From: Pyrococcus sp. NA2
Lineage (GTDB): Archaea > Methanobacteriota_B > Thermococci > Thermococcales > Thermococcaceae
Direction of reading: 5' to 3'
DNA length: 64,000 bases
NCBI RefSeq assembly: GCF_000211475.1
Contig: NC_015474.1
Coordinates: 1,054,001-1,118,000, forward strand
Program-made: the position numbers and the translations under genes
Shown here: in pieces, positions 25,632-35,040 of the stretch
Position numbering within the stretch: the first letter of the stretch is position 1
Layout of the letters: every line of letters begins with the position of its first letter
Notes under the pieces: model-generated
Told to the model about the DNA's origin: nothing
What the model saw: the letters and a program-made list of their open reading frames with translations, nothing else
Database searches by the model: none

Positions 25632-26405
25632 ATGAGGAGGGGTGCGATAGGTATTGGAACGCTCATCGTGTTCATTGCCATGGTGTTGGTGGCCGCAGTA
25701 GCAGCGGGAGTCTTGATAACTACAAGTGGTTATCTACAACAGAAGGCCATGGCAACTGGTAGGCAGACAACTCAAGAAGTCGCCAGCGGTATAAAGGTTC
25801 TCGGCATCTATGGTTACATTAACGGAACACCTCCAGGAAGCAATATTACCAGACTTGCAATATACGTTGCCCCCAACGCTGGTAGCTCTGGAATTGACTT
25901 GGCCCATGCTAAGATAATAATAAGCAATGGTAAGAAGATGGCTGTGTATAGATATTATAAGTCAGACCTCGACAAGAATGAGAGTGCAAGTTACTTCCAC
26001 TATGTCGGGGACATCTCAGACGTATTTGCCTACAACCTGAGCAAGGAGCCCTATGGAACTACTCAAATAACCAGCTATAACACCAATAATTCCGTTGAGG
26101 CAGTATGGGAGAACCTCTACTTTGCGTACAAGAACAGTACAAAGATACTGTTTGGCATTGTCGTAGTTCAGGATGAGGACAACTCGCTAGAGCCTGCAGA
26201 TCATCCAACCTTAAGCTGGGGTGACAAGGCTGCTTTGGTTCTATGGCTAACCCCATTTGACAACGACAATAACCCAGGAAATGGATTTGGTTTACCTCCG
26301 GCCACTAAAGTTACAGGTAAGGTAATTCCTGAGAATGGTGCTGGAGGTGTCATAGACTTTGTAACCCCAGCGACATACACCTATAACCTAATAGAACTCC
26401 AGTGA
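25632..26405 (+). CDS. flaB: archaellin (flagellin) 4
   Basis: A 257-residue archaellin, the longest of the four, with leader 'MRRG' and the standard N-terminal helix. The extra length is a ~40-residue insert in the outer domain ('[22 protein letters not shown]' region and beyond) containing several sequons. The ATG follows GAGGTGGTCTAG and it starts 10 bases after archaellin 3. The distal position next to flaC is where hook-like or minor flagellins sit in other euryarchaea; that role here is inference. Confidence 0.93.
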   Translation: MRRGAIGIGTLIVFIAMVLVAAVAAGVLITTSGYLQQKAMATGRQTTQEVASGIKVLGIYGYINGTPPGSNITRLAIYVAPNAGSSGIDLAHAKIIISNGKKMAVYRYYKSDLDKNESASYFHYVGDISDVFAYNLSKEPYGTTQITSYNTNNSVEAVWENLYFAYKNSTKILFGIVVVQDEDNSLEPADHPTLSWGDKAALVLWLTPFDNDNNPGNGFGLPPATKVTGKVIPENGAGGVIDFVTPATYTYNLIELQ

Positions 26406-26415
26406 GGTGAGGGTC

Positions 26416-26898
26416 ATGGCCCTCGACTTCCTTGCTTCACTATTCAAGAGGAAAAAGAAAGAGGAAGAAAGGAGAGAGGAAGCATTCGAGGAGGTAAATG
26501 TAGAAGAGCTTGAGAGCAGGGTTGAAGAGAGGCAACAAAATGAACAGATTGAGCAGATAATGGAGAGGCTTAACGACATAGAGAATGATCTTCCAAGAAT
26601 AAAGATAAGCATCGACAACATCAAGAAGCAGATCCAAGAGATAAGGGAGGAAATAGAGAGGCTCGACAAGACTATAAAGGACATAATGATGCTTTACGAA
26701 GTTGTTTCTCAGGAGATAAACCCATTCAAAGAGCAACTCTCCCAGGAATCTTCGCTAAGCAGTGAAATCCAGGAGCTCAAGAAGCAGATAGAAGAGTTGA
26801 GGATGGAGCTGGCTCAAGTCAAGAATGACATTAAGGTCTTAGCTGGCTATGGCGTTGACCTCGATGCGATACTATACGAGGTGCTCGCGGAGGTGTGA
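26416..26898 (+). CDS. flaC: archaellum accessory protein FlaC
   Basis: A 160-residue soluble FlaC, part of the euryarchaeal FlaC/D/E complex that links the motor to chemotaxis input through CheF. The N-terminus is basic and charged ('FLASLFKRKKKEEERREE'), followed by coiled coil ('IEQIMERLNDIENDLPRIKISIDNIKKQIQEI'). ATG 26416 is preceded by GAGGTGAGGGTC; an upstream GTG at 26407 overlaps the SD and is less likely. Confidence 0.9.
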   Translation: MALDFLASLFKRKKKEEERREEAFEEVNVEELESRVEERQQNEQIEQIMERLNDIENDLPRIKISIDNIKKQIQEIREEIERLDKTIKDIMMLYEVVSQEINPFKEQLSQESSLSSEIQELKKQIEELRMELAQVKNDIKVLAGYGVDLDAILYEVLAEV

Positions 26899-26901
26899 GG
26901 C

Positions 26902-28116
26902 ATGGAGATGGGCTACATAACAGACGCAGAGATAAACGCCAAGCTCGCAGAACTTAAGGGCAAGGTTCCAAGTGTTGTCATCAACGAGCTAAGGGAAAAG
27001 CTAATGGCAAAGAAGGATACGCTAACTCCAAAGCAACTTGACGAGATAATAAAGAGGGTTCTTGATGCTTATGGAAGTCAGGCTGCCAAGTATGAGCAGA
27101 TAAGCAAGAGGGTTGACGAGCTCGGCAAAAAATTGAGTGAACTAAGCAATCAACTTTCAAGACTTGTTGAGGCATTGGAGGAGAAGAGGTTTGCCGTTCA
27201 TGAAAAGAAGGCTGAGACAATAGCTGAGAAGGCTGCTGAAGTTACGGAGAAGGTTGAGAAGATTGAAGAATTGCTTGAAGAGAAACCGGAGGAAAAACCT
27301 GAGTTGACGAAGAAGCTCGAGGAGATACATAAGAAGCTTGAGAAGATAGATGAGAAGTTAGCCGGAGAGAAGCTTGAAGAGGCCAAGAAGAAAGTTGAAG
27401 AGTTGGAAGAAAGGATTGAGAGAGGTGAAGAAGTTACCGCTGAAGAAGTTAGTGAGTTAGAGGAGAGGGTAGAGGAGTTAGAAGCTGAAGCTGCTAAGCC
27501 CGTTGAAATTGTTGAGGAGGAGAAGGTTGAGGAGGAAGTTGTTAAGCCTGAAGAGATAGTTGTTGAAGAAGAAAAACCTCCTGTTGAGGTTGTTGAAGAA
27601 GAAAAACCTGAAGAAGTTGTTATTGGGGAGGAAAAACCTTCTGAAGTTGTTGAAGAAGAAAAGAAGGAAGAAGTGGAGGTGGATAAAATGGCTGAAAAGA
27701 TGAAGATACCAGAGGACATAGCGAGCATACTCTTCGAGGAAGAACCAAAGAAGGCAAGGCTTGAGGAGATACCCGAGGACGTTGTCTCCATAATGATAGC
27801 CTTGAAGTGGCTTGGATTCCTCATCGACAGGGTCGGTATACAGAACCTCGAGAAAGTCCTTGAGTTCTACTACGAGATAGGCTGGATAAGTGAGAAAGTT
27901 CTAAACCAGCTCCTGAGGTTCGCTAGAGGAACGAGGCCACACCACAGGGATCCAGAGTGGAAGCCCGCTGAAAAGTTAACAGTCCAAGACCACTTGATAA
28001 GCCTACTCTTCATCGAGAGACTGAGGGGTCTAAGGATAACTAGAGACGTCCTTGACAAGCTAGAAAGGGAGGTGAAGATGCTGGAAAAGACCCTTGATGA
28101 GTTCTACGGGGTTTGA
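26902..28116 (+). CDS. flaD: archaellum accessory protein FlaD
   Basis: A 404-residue FlaD. Residues 1-110 are helical; 110-185 are coiled coil; 195-262 are a highly acidic, repetitive Glu/Val/Lys/Pro linker ('VVEEEKPEEVVIGEEKPSEVVE'); and 263-404 form the conserved FlaD/E domain ('IPEDIASILFEEEPKKARLEEIPEDVVSIMIALKWLGFLI'). The product sits on the cytoplasmic side as part of the FlaC/D/E scaffold. Start behind GGAGGTGTGAGGC. A strong internal SD plus in-frame ATG at 27688 could make the C-terminal domain alone. Confidence 0.92.
   Translation: MEMGYITDAEINAKLAELKGKVPSVVINELREKLMAKKDTLTPKQLDEIIKRVLDAYGSQAAKYEQISKRVDELGKKLSELSNQLSRLVEALEEKRFAVHEKKAETIAEKAAEVTEKVEKIEELLEEKPEEKPELTKKLEEIHKKLEKIDEKLAGEKLEEAKKKVEELEERIERGEEVTAEEVSELEERVEELEAEAAKPVEIVEEEKVEEEVVKPEEIVVEEEKPPVEVVEEEKPEEVVIGEEKPSEVVEEEKKEEVEVDKMAEKMKIPEDIASILFEEEPKKARLEEIPEDVVSIMIALKWLGFLIDRVGIQNLEKVLEFYYEIGWISEKVLNQLLRFARGTRPHHRDPEWKPAEKLTVQDHLISLLFIERLRGLRITRDVLDKLEREVKMLEKTLDEFYGV
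27675..27690 (+). promoter_or_regulatory. internal ribosome-binding site and in-frame ATG inside flaD
   Basis: GGAGGTGGAT (27675-27684) lies 3 bases before ATG 27688, which is codon 263 of flaD, exactly at the border between the acidic linker and the FlaD/E domain. Initiation here would give a 142-residue (~16 kDa) FlaE-like protein. Confidence 0.6.
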
Positions 28117-28132
28117 CCTGGAGGGGTAGCCA

Positions 28133-28600
28133 TTGGGATTCAGCGTTTCAGCAAGTGCAGCGATAATCTTTATCTCTTTTTTAGTGTCCCTTGGGACAAT
28201 ATACATAGTATGGGAGAACAGTTACTCGGAGGTGCAGGCCGCTAGGGAGTTTTGGTATTCGCTCCGCAACTCCCAGCTTCACTTTAACGTTGGCAACGTT
28301 ACGGTCTCCCCTTACAATACTACTCATGTTTATGTTAACTTCACATATCTCGGCCAAACCCTTGATGGTAAGATAGATGTCCTTCATAATGGGATTTATG
28401 TTTCATCAGTTGATGTTTCCTATTTAATCCCTGGCGAGAGCTACAGTATTATCGTCCCTGGAGCGGACACGAGTGGGAGCTTAAATCACCTAACACTTGC
28501 TTTCGATAATGGTTGCATCACTCTCGTAGCATATTATTACAATGGAGCTGCTTACACAATTAACTCCGTTTCAATCCAATGCCCCTTGGAGGTGAGCTAA
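28133..28600 (+). CDS. flaF: archaellum stator-associated protein FlaF
   Basis: A 155-residue FlaF: one N-terminal membrane helix ('SASAAIIFISFLVSLGTIYIVW') followed by an extracytoplasmic beta-sandwich domain ('VGNVTVSPYNTTHVYVNFTYLGQTLDG'). FlaF/FlaG sit in the pseudo-periplasm and contact the S-layer to hold the motor. TTG start at 28133 behind GGAGGGGTAGCCA. The stop TAA overlaps the flaG ATG by one base (TAATG). Confidence 0.9.
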   Translation: MGFSVSASAAIIFISFLVSLGTIYIVWENSYSEVQAAREFWYSLRNSQLHFNVGNVTVSPYNTTHVYVNFTYLGQTLDGKIDVLHNGIYVSSVDVSYLIPGESYSIIVPGADTSGSLNHLTLAFDNGCITLVAYYYNGAAYTINSVSIQCPLEVS

Positions 28601-29079
28601 TGACAGCTGGAGGTCCAGCAAGCGAACTAATAATGTTCATCGTTGCAGTGATCGTTGCAGGTAGTGTGGCTGGTGCTTTAGCTTACGTTACAAATGATCT
28701 AGCTAATAGTATGAAGGATAGGGGTGTAATGTTGGCTGACAGCCTAAGGATAGACTTCGCGATAATAAACGATCCCAGCAAAGTTCCCGTCAGTGGGACT
28801 GGCCCATACACGTACAAGTTCTACATCAAAAACATAGGGAAGGATAAGATTCCTTTCACAGCAGATACAGTCCAAGTATTCATAGATGGTAACCTCATTT
28901 CTCCTTCCAACCTCACGTTCACCGATACGGCTGGGAATGCAATAACATACCTTAATCCAGGGGAGGTTGGAGTCATTCAAGTGACCCTTGGCTCTGCCCT
29001 AGACACAGCTAGTTACCATAGGATTCAAGTTGTCCTTGATAACGGAAAGAGGAGAGTTTTAGTGTTCAAGGTAGGCTAA
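28600..29079 (+). CDS. flaG: archaellum stator-associated protein FlaG
   Basis: A 159-residue FlaG with an N-terminal membrane helix ('ELIMFIVAVIVAGSVAGALAYV') and an extracellular beta-rich domain ('YTYKFYIKNIGKDKIPF', 'TYLNPGEVGVIQVTL'). It pairs with FlaF at the S-layer. The ATG at 28600 shares a base with the flaF stop and follows GGAGGTGAGCTA. Confidence 0.9.
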   Translation: MTAGGPASELIMFIVAVIVAGSVAGALAYVTNDLANSMKDRGVMLADSLRIDFAIINDPSKVPVSGTGPYTYKFYIKNIGKDKIPFTADTVQVFIDGNLISPSNLTFTDTAGNAITYLNPGEVGVIQVTLGSALDTASYHRIQVVLDNGKRRVLVFKVG

Positions 29080-29093
29080 AGGAGGGACCAAAA

Positions 29094-29792
29094 ATGGTCG
29101 AGGAGCTACTAAAGATAGAACTTAAGGGCGATGAGCTACATCGCCGTCTTGGTGGAGGAATTCCGGCAGGAACTATCATGCTCATAGAGGGCGACAGGGG
29201 TACCGGTAAATCAATAATCTCTCAGAGGCTTTTATACGGATTCCTAATGAATGGCTACACCTGCTCATACGTTTCAAGCCAATACACAACTGTTGAGTAT
29301 ATAAAACAGATGATGTCGATAAGCTACGATGTTATCCCTTTCCTGATCAGGAAAAAGCTGGTCTTCGTGTCGCTTTACCCTTTACTTAGTGGAGTTAGTG
29401 AGGAGAGAAAGTTCCTGAGTAGATTACTTGGAGAGCCAAGGCTTTGGGAGCAAGATGTGGTTGTTATAGATTCATTTTCATCCGTGCTCTCGCGAGAGCA
29501 GGATGTTAAAGCTGTGAGAAATTTCCTAATGTACATAAAAAAGTTGTCAAGCTTGGGAAAGGTCATAATCTTAACGGCAAACCCCGAGGAGCTCTCGCGA
29601 GATGTTATGTTCCTGCTTGAGGAAGCCTCCACGCTACTCATGAGGCTCAACGTTAGGGTCTTCGGTGGTGACCTAAAGAATTCAGCGACGATAGTGAAGT
29701 ACAACAATGCCAAGGGGGTGTTTCAGAAGATAATACCGTTTAGGGTTGAGCCGAAGGTTGGATTGGTAGTAGAGATAGCGGCGGTGGTGTGA
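29094..29792 (+). CDS. flaH: archaellum RecA-like ATPase FlaH
   Basis: A 232-residue KaiC/RecA-fold protein that binds ATP and docks on the FlaI hexamer, regulating assembly or rotation. Walker A 'GDRGTGKS' is at 33-40 and Walker B 'VVVIDSFSS' near residue 123; no clear catalytic Glu follows Walker B, as is usual for FlaH. The start follows GGAGGGACCAAAA. The next gene, flaI, begins immediately after its stop. Confidence 0.94.
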   Translation: MVEELLKIELKGDELHRRLGGGIPAGTIMLIEGDRGTGKSIISQRLLYGFLMNGYTCSYVSSQYTTVEYIKQMMSISYDVIPFLIRKKLVFVSLYPLLSGVSEERKFLSRLLGEPRLWEQDVVVIDSFSSVLSREQDVKAVRNFLMYIKKLSSLGKVIILTANPEELSRDVMFLLEEASTLLMRLNVRVFGGDLKNSATIVKYNNAKGVFQKIIPFRVEPKVGLVVEIAAVV

Positions 29793-29793
29793 T

Positions 29794-31407
29794 ATGGCCG
29801 AGGCAGTTTCAGAGACACTTGAAGAAGCAATGCGCAGGAATCCTCATCTTAGGAAGTACGTTGAGGAGTTTAGGAGGAGATATGGTAAGGTGCCCGAGTT
29901 TCACGTTCAATTAACGACTGAGATGAGGGATATACCTTATCCAAACATAATTTATCCGGTCGGAGATCCAATATTCATTCACATTTACGGTGATCCTCAG
30001 ACCGAAACTCAGTACATAGTCATTGAGCCTAGAATTGAGAATAGGGAGGAAGAGGAAAAGTACAGGTTGATAAAGGATAGGATCCTGGAGCTTGCTCCTG
30101 GAAGGGAGATTCCAGAAGAGCAGGAAGAGTTTGAGAGATTCCTTGATTCACTTTTCGAAGAGGCAGTTCTGTCCCTGGTGAAAGGTAGGAGGGGATTAAC
30201 AATAACAAAGGAGGAGATGGAGAAGTTCCGCTATCTTATAAAGCGAGACATAATTGGTATAGGCCCCCTCGAGCCCATAGCCAGAGATCCCTACCTCGAG
30301 GATATTCACATAATAGGAGCTAACTACGTATCTGTCGTTCACAAGATATTCCAGCACTTGCCTACTAACATAAAGTGGAAGGATAACATAGAGCTGGCAG
30401 ATTATCTGAAGAATCTTTCAGAGAGAATTGGAAGGCCCGTGAGTGATAGGAATCCTATAGTAGATGGAACCCTTCCAGATGGATCACGTATAAACATAAT
30501 CTACTCCCCAGACATATCCTTGAAGGGTCCAAGTGCAACCATAAGAAAGTTCGCAGCGACTCCACTCAGCATAACCCAGCTAATAGCATGGGGAACGATG
30601 AGCGCTGAAATAGCGGCTTACCTCTGGCTGGCCATAGAATACGGTATGAGCATATTCGTCTGTGGTGAGACTGCTTCAGGTAAAACAACAACTTTAAACG
30701 CTATAATACCATTCATCAAGCCAGGCTCAAAGGTGTTCACCGCTGAAGATACACCGGAGGTTCAAGTTCCGCATCCAACTTGGCAGAGATTGGTGACCAG
30801 GGAGAGAGGCCCGGAGGAGAGCAGGGTTACCCTGTTCGACCTTTTGAAAGCTGCCTTGAGATCAAGGCCGAACTACATAATAGTCGGTGAGATTAGAGGT
30901 GCGGAGGGTAACATAGCTTTCCAAGCTATGCAGACTGGTCACCCTGTTATGAGCACCTTCCACGCAGGTGATATTAAGAAGATGATACAGCGTTTCACTG
31001 GTTCTCCAATTAACGTTCCCATAACCTTCATAGATAATCTCAACATAGCTCTCTTCCAACAGGCTGTCTACGTTAAGGGTAAGTTCCTGAGGAGGGTCAT
31101 CACGGTAGTTGAGATAGAGGGTTACTATGAGGAACTTGGTGGAGTTGCAACCAGAAATGTTTTCGAGTGGGATCCGGTTAATGACAGGCATATATTCAGA
31201 GGTATGAACAACTCCTACATCTTGGAGAACAAAATAGCTGAGATAGCCGGTTATGAGGATCCGAAGGCGATTTATGATGAACTCTTCCTTAGAGCTAGGA
31301 TTCTTCAGAGGATGGTTGAGCTTAGGATATTCAACTATTGGGACGTTTACAGGGAGATCAAGGCCTTCTACCAGAGGGGTCTCGAAGGATTGAGCTTTAG
31401 GATCTGA
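29794..31407 (+). CDS. flaI: archaellum motor ATPase FlaI
   Basis: A 537-residue type II/IV secretion-superfamily ATPase that powers both filament assembly and rotation. It has an N-terminal domain of ~250 residues, Walker A 'CGETASGKTT' near residue 290, the Asp box 'VFTAEDTPEVQ', Walker B 'YIIVGEIRG' and the His box 'GHPVMSTFHAGD'. Full length for the family. It partners with FlaH and the membrane platform FlaJ encoded next. Confidence 0.96.
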   Translation: MAEAVSETLEEAMRRNPHLRKYVEEFRRRYGKVPEFHVQLTTEMRDIPYPNIIYPVGDPIFIHIYGDPQTETQYIVIEPRIENREEEEKYRLIKDRILELAPGREIPEEQEEFERFLDSLFEEAVLSLVKGRRGLTITKEEMEKFRYLIKRDIIGIGPLEPIARDPYLEDIHIIGANYVSVVHKIFQHLPTNIKWKDNIELADYLKNLSERIGRPVSDRNPIVDGTLPDGSRINIIYSPDISLKGPSATIRKFAATPLSITQLIAWGTMSAEIAAYLWLAIEYGMSIFVCGETASGKTTTLNAIIPFIKPGSKVFTAEDTPEVQVPHPTWQRLVTRERGPEESRVTLFDLLKAALRSRPNYIIVGEIRGAEGNIAFQAMQTGHPVMSTFHAGDIKKMIQRFTGSPINVPITFIDNLNIALFQQAVYVKGKFLRRVITVVEIEGYYEELGGVATRNVFEWDPVNDRHIFRGMNNSYILENKIAEIAGYEDPKAIYDELFLRARILQRMVELRIFNYWDVYREIKAFYQRGLEGLSFRI

Positions 31408-31417
31408 GGTGATTGGA

Positions 31418-33133
31418 ATGGAAAAAGAGAAGATCAGCATATTCGTGAAGGCAGACATAGATCCAAAGGATTACATAAGGAGAATATTGCTCCCTGGAAT
31501 AATTGGTTCAGGAGTTCTTTTCATTGCAATAGGTTTGTTTACAAGATTGATACAACTTCCAAGGGGACTCGTCTTCTTCATGTATCTAATCCCCGTCATA
31601 ATAGCAATCTACGTTGCAGCCTATCCATATCTCTCGGCCGACTCAAAAAGGTTGTCGATAAACTCGAAGCTCCCCTACTTCATAACTTACTTCGCCGTCC
31701 TCTCAACTAGTGAGATTGGGAGAACAGATATATTGAAGGTTCTTGCGAGTGACCCTAAGTTAGGAGCAATAGCCAGTGAGATGAAGAAGGTTTACATAAT
31801 AGTTGATAAGCTTCACAGGTCATTGCCGGAGGCTCTTAGGTTCCTGGCTAGGAGAACTCCTAGTAAGGTTTTTGCAGATTTCCTGGACAGATTAGCATAC
31901 TCGCTTGACAGTGGTGTTGAACTTAAGGACTACCTATTCCAGGAACAGCAAACGGTGATGGATGATTATCAAACCTTCTATGAGGGGGCTCTTTATGACT
32001 TGGACATATTCAAGGAGATCTATGAGTCAATAATAATAGCTATAGTGTTCGCTGGAGCCTTCATGATAATAGGTCCCATAATCACGGGTCAAAACATAGG
32101 TAGGTTGGCTCTCTACTTGGCCTTCCTAATCTTGGCAGCTGAGGTTGGATCCCTCCTAGTTATAAAGTACAGGATGCCAGAGGATCCAATCTGGGCTGAG
32201 AAGAGAGTTGAAACACCGAGGGATCGTAGAATTAGGAAGGCCCTGCTGATATCCGTAATGCTGATCCCAATTATATTCCTTGTCTATCTAATCTTGATAA
32301 GGCCAAGGTTTAACATTCCGACACCCTTCGTGATAGCCCTTGCTCTTACCCCCTTAGCCTACGCTGGTAACGTCGTGAGGAAAGAGGAGGCGATGATCTT
32401 CAGGAAGGACGAGAATTTCCCAGCCTTCATAAGGAGTTTGTCGTCATCTCTAGCTGCGAGTGGTGCCTCCTTACTTCTTGTTCTTAAGTACCTCAGTGCC
32501 CATGACTTTGGAACGCTCACAGATGATATAAGGGCCCTCTACAGAAGGTTGGCGGTTAGAATAGATTCCGTTAGGGCCTGGGACTTCTTCATAGCTGAAA
32601 CCGGTAGTTGGCTCATAGGAATATTTTCCGAGATATTCAGGGAGAGCCTAAGACTTGGTGCGGAACCAGATTACGTTGGAAAGGTGATAAGTAGGAACTT
32701 CGAGAGACTTGTGAGGTTGAGGAGGAAGAGAATTCAGAGCGTTTCAAACTTTATAGGTATAATCCTTGGACTATCTGGTGCATTCGCGTTCTCCCTGGCC
32801 GCCTCATTTCAGGTTGCCGTTACGATAAACTCGATATTCAGTAAGTTCCAAGTTCCAAGCCAATACATAGGTGAGATAATCCATCTTATCCCTCCAAGTG
32901 GCATAAGGCTTCTCGATATCTCTCTCCTTTTAATCATGATACTTCACTCACTTCTCTCGGCTTTAGCCATAAAGATTGCTGATGGAGGTAATTTACTTGC
33001 TTCCCTTTACTACTTCGTAATACTTCTCTGGGTGTTCGCCTTTGGAATGTACATAGGACAGGTTTTGATGGCCAGATTTATGAGCGTTGGAGGAGGTGGA
33101 CTAATACTACACTTCCTGGGGGGATTTGGATGA
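31418..33133 (+). CDS. flaJ: archaellum membrane platform protein FlaJ
   Basis: A 571-residue polytopic membrane protein of the GspF/PilC/TadC superfamily, the platform on which FlaI acts. Hydrophobic helices occur near the N-terminus ('GIIGSGVLFIAIGLF'), in the middle (two groups) and at the C-terminus, with two cytoplasmic basic domains ('LRFLARRTPSKVFADFLDRLAYSLDSG'; 'FERLVRLRRKRIQSVSNFIG'). ATG 31418 follows GAGGTGATTGGA. Its stop overlaps the next gene's ATG by 4 bases. Confidence 0.95.
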   Translation: MEKEKISIFVKADIDPKDYIRRILLPGIIGSGVLFIAIGLFTRLIQLPRGLVFFMYLIPVIIAIYVAAYPYLSADSKRLSINSKLPYFITYFAVLSTSEIGRTDILKVLASDPKLGAIASEMKKVYIIVDKLHRSLPEALRFLARRTPSKVFADFLDRLAYSLDSGVELKDYLFQEQQTVMDDYQTFYEGALYDLDIFKEIYESIIIAIVFAGAFMIIGPIITGQNIGRLALYLAFLILAAEVGSLLVIKYRMPEDPIWAEKRVETPRDRRIRKALLISVMLIPIIFLVYLILIRPRFNIPTPFVIALALTPLAYAGNVVRKEEAMIFRKDENFPAFIRSLSSSLAASGASLLLVLKYLSAHDFGTLTDDIRALYRRLAVRIDSVRAWDFFIAETGSWLIGIFSEIFRESLRLGAEPDYVGKVISRNFERLVRLRRKRIQSVSNFIGIILGLSGAFAFSLAASFQVAVTINSIFSKFQVPSQYIGEIIHLIPPSGIRLLDISLLLIMILHSLLSALAIKIADGGNLLASLYYFVILLWVFAFGMYIGQVLMARFMSVGGGGLILHFLGGFG

Positions 33134-35040
33134 AGAGGATCCTAGTCCTATTACTCCTAACATTAATGCTTCCCTTGGCCTCGGCATCAACTTACATAGG
33201 TTGGCTTGGTGTTGGAGAGAAAATAAGCTATGGTGACAATACGATTGAGATCGAGGACATCGGGGTAGATGGAAAAGTGCTTCTCGTCTTAGTGACCGAG
33301 GGTAAAATGCGTTACATCTCCTTGAAACCCGGAGAGAAAGCTGTGGTAAATAATATTAGTGTTAAAGTGGAGAGAGTGTTCTTGACAAATGAACCAATGG
33401 CCTACCTTAACATTACCTTTCCCCCAATACTTGTTAACCAAAGCATTGTGATTGGTAAGTACATCATGAAAGTTAAGGATGTTACCGCAGATTCGGTAAA
33501 GATAGCTATAAACGGGAAGGTATACACTGCTCCATCCTCAATTAAGCTTGATAATTATGAAATCTCAATCTCTCCCAGACCAGTAATATTCTCGGATTGG
33601 CTTAAAGTTGGAGAGAGCTTCACATATGAAGATTATGTTATCAAAGTAGTAGGTTCAACAACTATAAGTGTTGGTAATGAGTCAAGAGATGCGCTAATTT
33701 TAAAATTTGGTAAAAAATTTGCTACAAAGAAGTTCATAATACCGGAAGGTGAATCGGCTTTAATGGGACCTTTCATAGTTAAAGTCGTTAGGTCCATATG
33801 TGAAATACGAAATTACGCCTGTAACCTTGTTGCATACCTCAACATCATGCTGAGAGGCGTTAATGTGTCAGTTTTATATGACCCCTCAAGGATAGTTTGG
33901 GTGTATGAGGGTAAAGGATTCGTCGTTGGTCCAATGATAGTGACCCTGGAGGGAGTTACTGGTAACCTCGGATACGTAAGCATAATGAACAATTGTTGGG
34001 ATAGGCTCAAATCTGGAACCTTAAGGGCGAATCCATTTGTGATCCAAGGAATTGGATACGATGGACTAATGACGGGGATACTAGAGATTGGTAGCGATAG
34101 CAAAGGAAAGAAGGCAAAATTCATAGTTTTCTACAACGAAGAAAAGGAGAAGCCAAGGTATCTAGCATTTCTCAACGTAACAATCGAAGCCCCAACTACA
34201 GCAACGTTGTTCGTTCCATTCAATGTGACGGTGAGAATAAAAAATGAGGGTCTTAGCAAAGTGTTTGGGATAATATTAACGTTCAAGAGTAGTGAACATG
34301 TTAAGCTCATTGGAAGAAACAGGGTTTGTATAGACTCCCTTGACCCTGGAAAGAGTGTTGAGTTTAAGTTCACGCTCGTTCCTCTTAGACGAGGCAATGT
34401 AAACGTTGGAAGAGCAATTGTCAAAGCCCCAATTCCATATCCACTTGCCTGTGGAGGTCTAACTCTTGTAACGTTTTATTCGAACTCCCCAATCGTTCAG
34501 ATTGCCCCGGCTAACTTTACGATTCTCTTGGATTATAATAAGACGGCAACAGTTGGAATTCCATTTGATGTGGATATCTCCATCTTTGAGCCCTTCTATG
34601 GGAATGTAACCCTCAAACTTCCACCGAGCATGGGTCTACTTTACCATGGTGAACTCTTACAAGGAAATGTTGTGATTCCAGCAAGGAATGAGAGCCTGAA
34701 GCTAGTTGCTGTAACTCCAGGAAATTATACAATTCCAGTGATCTTGAGTTCAAACGGCATTGAACTTTCAAGAGAGAATATCAAGATTAAGGTTGTGGGA
34801 AAGAAATGTCAGGCCAGTATTGTGACAATAACAAGAACGAAGAATGTTGGTAACTTCACGGAGACTGTAACTCAGACAATTGAGAGAACTTTGAGCAAGG
34901 TAACAACGAAGACCATAACAAAAACCACCACAACTACGGTTGAAAAGAAGTCCTGGAGCTTGGTACCGTTCTTGATTGGATTCGTTGCTGGAGTTGGAAT
35001 TATAATGTTGATCGCGTGGATAATGGCTAGGTCCTCTTGA
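33130..35040 (+). CDS. secreted, C-terminally anchored surface protein coupled to flaJ
   Basis: A 636-residue extracellular protein. It has a signal peptide ('MKRILVLLLLTLMLPLASAS'), two tandem ~150-residue repeats that begin 'YIGWLGVGEKISYGDNTIEIEDI' and 'FSDWLKVGESFTYEDYVIKVV' (an S-layer-related sandwich), then CARDB/COG1361-like Ig domains, a Thr-rich stalk ('KVTTKTITKTTTTTVEKK') and a final membrane helix. Many NxS/T sequons point to glycosylation. Its ATG overlaps the flaJ stop, so it is translated with the archaellum operon. A role at the S-layer/archaellum interface is inferred from this alone. Confidence 0.8.
   Translation: MKRILVLLLLTLMLPLASASTYIGWLGVGEKISYGDNTIEIEDIGVDGKVLLVLVTEGKMRYISLKPGEKAVVNNISVKVERVFLTNEPMAYLNITFPPILVNQSIVIGKYIMKVKDVTADSVKIAINGKVYTAPSSIKLDNYEISISPRPVIFSDWLKVGESFTYEDYVIKVVGSTTISVGNESRDALILKFGKKFATKKFIIPEGESALMGPFIVKVVRSICEIRNYACNLVAYLNIMLRGVNVSVLYDPSRIVWVYEGKGFVVGPMIVTLEGVTGNLGYVSIMNNCWDRLKSGTLRANPFVIQGIGYDGLMTGILEIGSDSKGKKAKFIVFYNEEKEKPRYLAFLNVTIEAPTTATLFVPFNVTVRIKNEGLSKVFGIILTFKSSEHVKLIGRNRVCIDSLDPGKSVEFKFTLVPLRRGNVNVGRAIVKAPIPYPLACGGLTLVTFYSNSPIVQIAPANFTILLDYNKTATVGIPFDVDISIFEPFYGNVTLKLPPSMGLLYHGELLQGNVVIPARNESLKLVAVTPGNYTIPVILSSNGIELSRENIKIKVVGKKCQASIVTITRTKNVGNFTETVTQTIERTLSKVTTKTITKTTTTTVEKKSWSLVPFLIGFVAGVGIIMLIAWIMARSS

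Noticed and set aside
27198-27824. 208-codon Ser-rich frame antisense to flaD
   Set aside because: It is the mirror of the Glu/Lys-rich repeat (GAA/GAG read backwards gives Ser/Phe); flaD is clearly the real gene.
29594-29602. CTCGCGAGA-type palindromes in flaH (29490 and 29590 regions)
   Set aside because: Two copies of CTCTCGCGAGA/GCTCTCGCGAGA occur within coding sequence, but they encode conserved Ser-Arg contexts and are likely chance or codon-driven.
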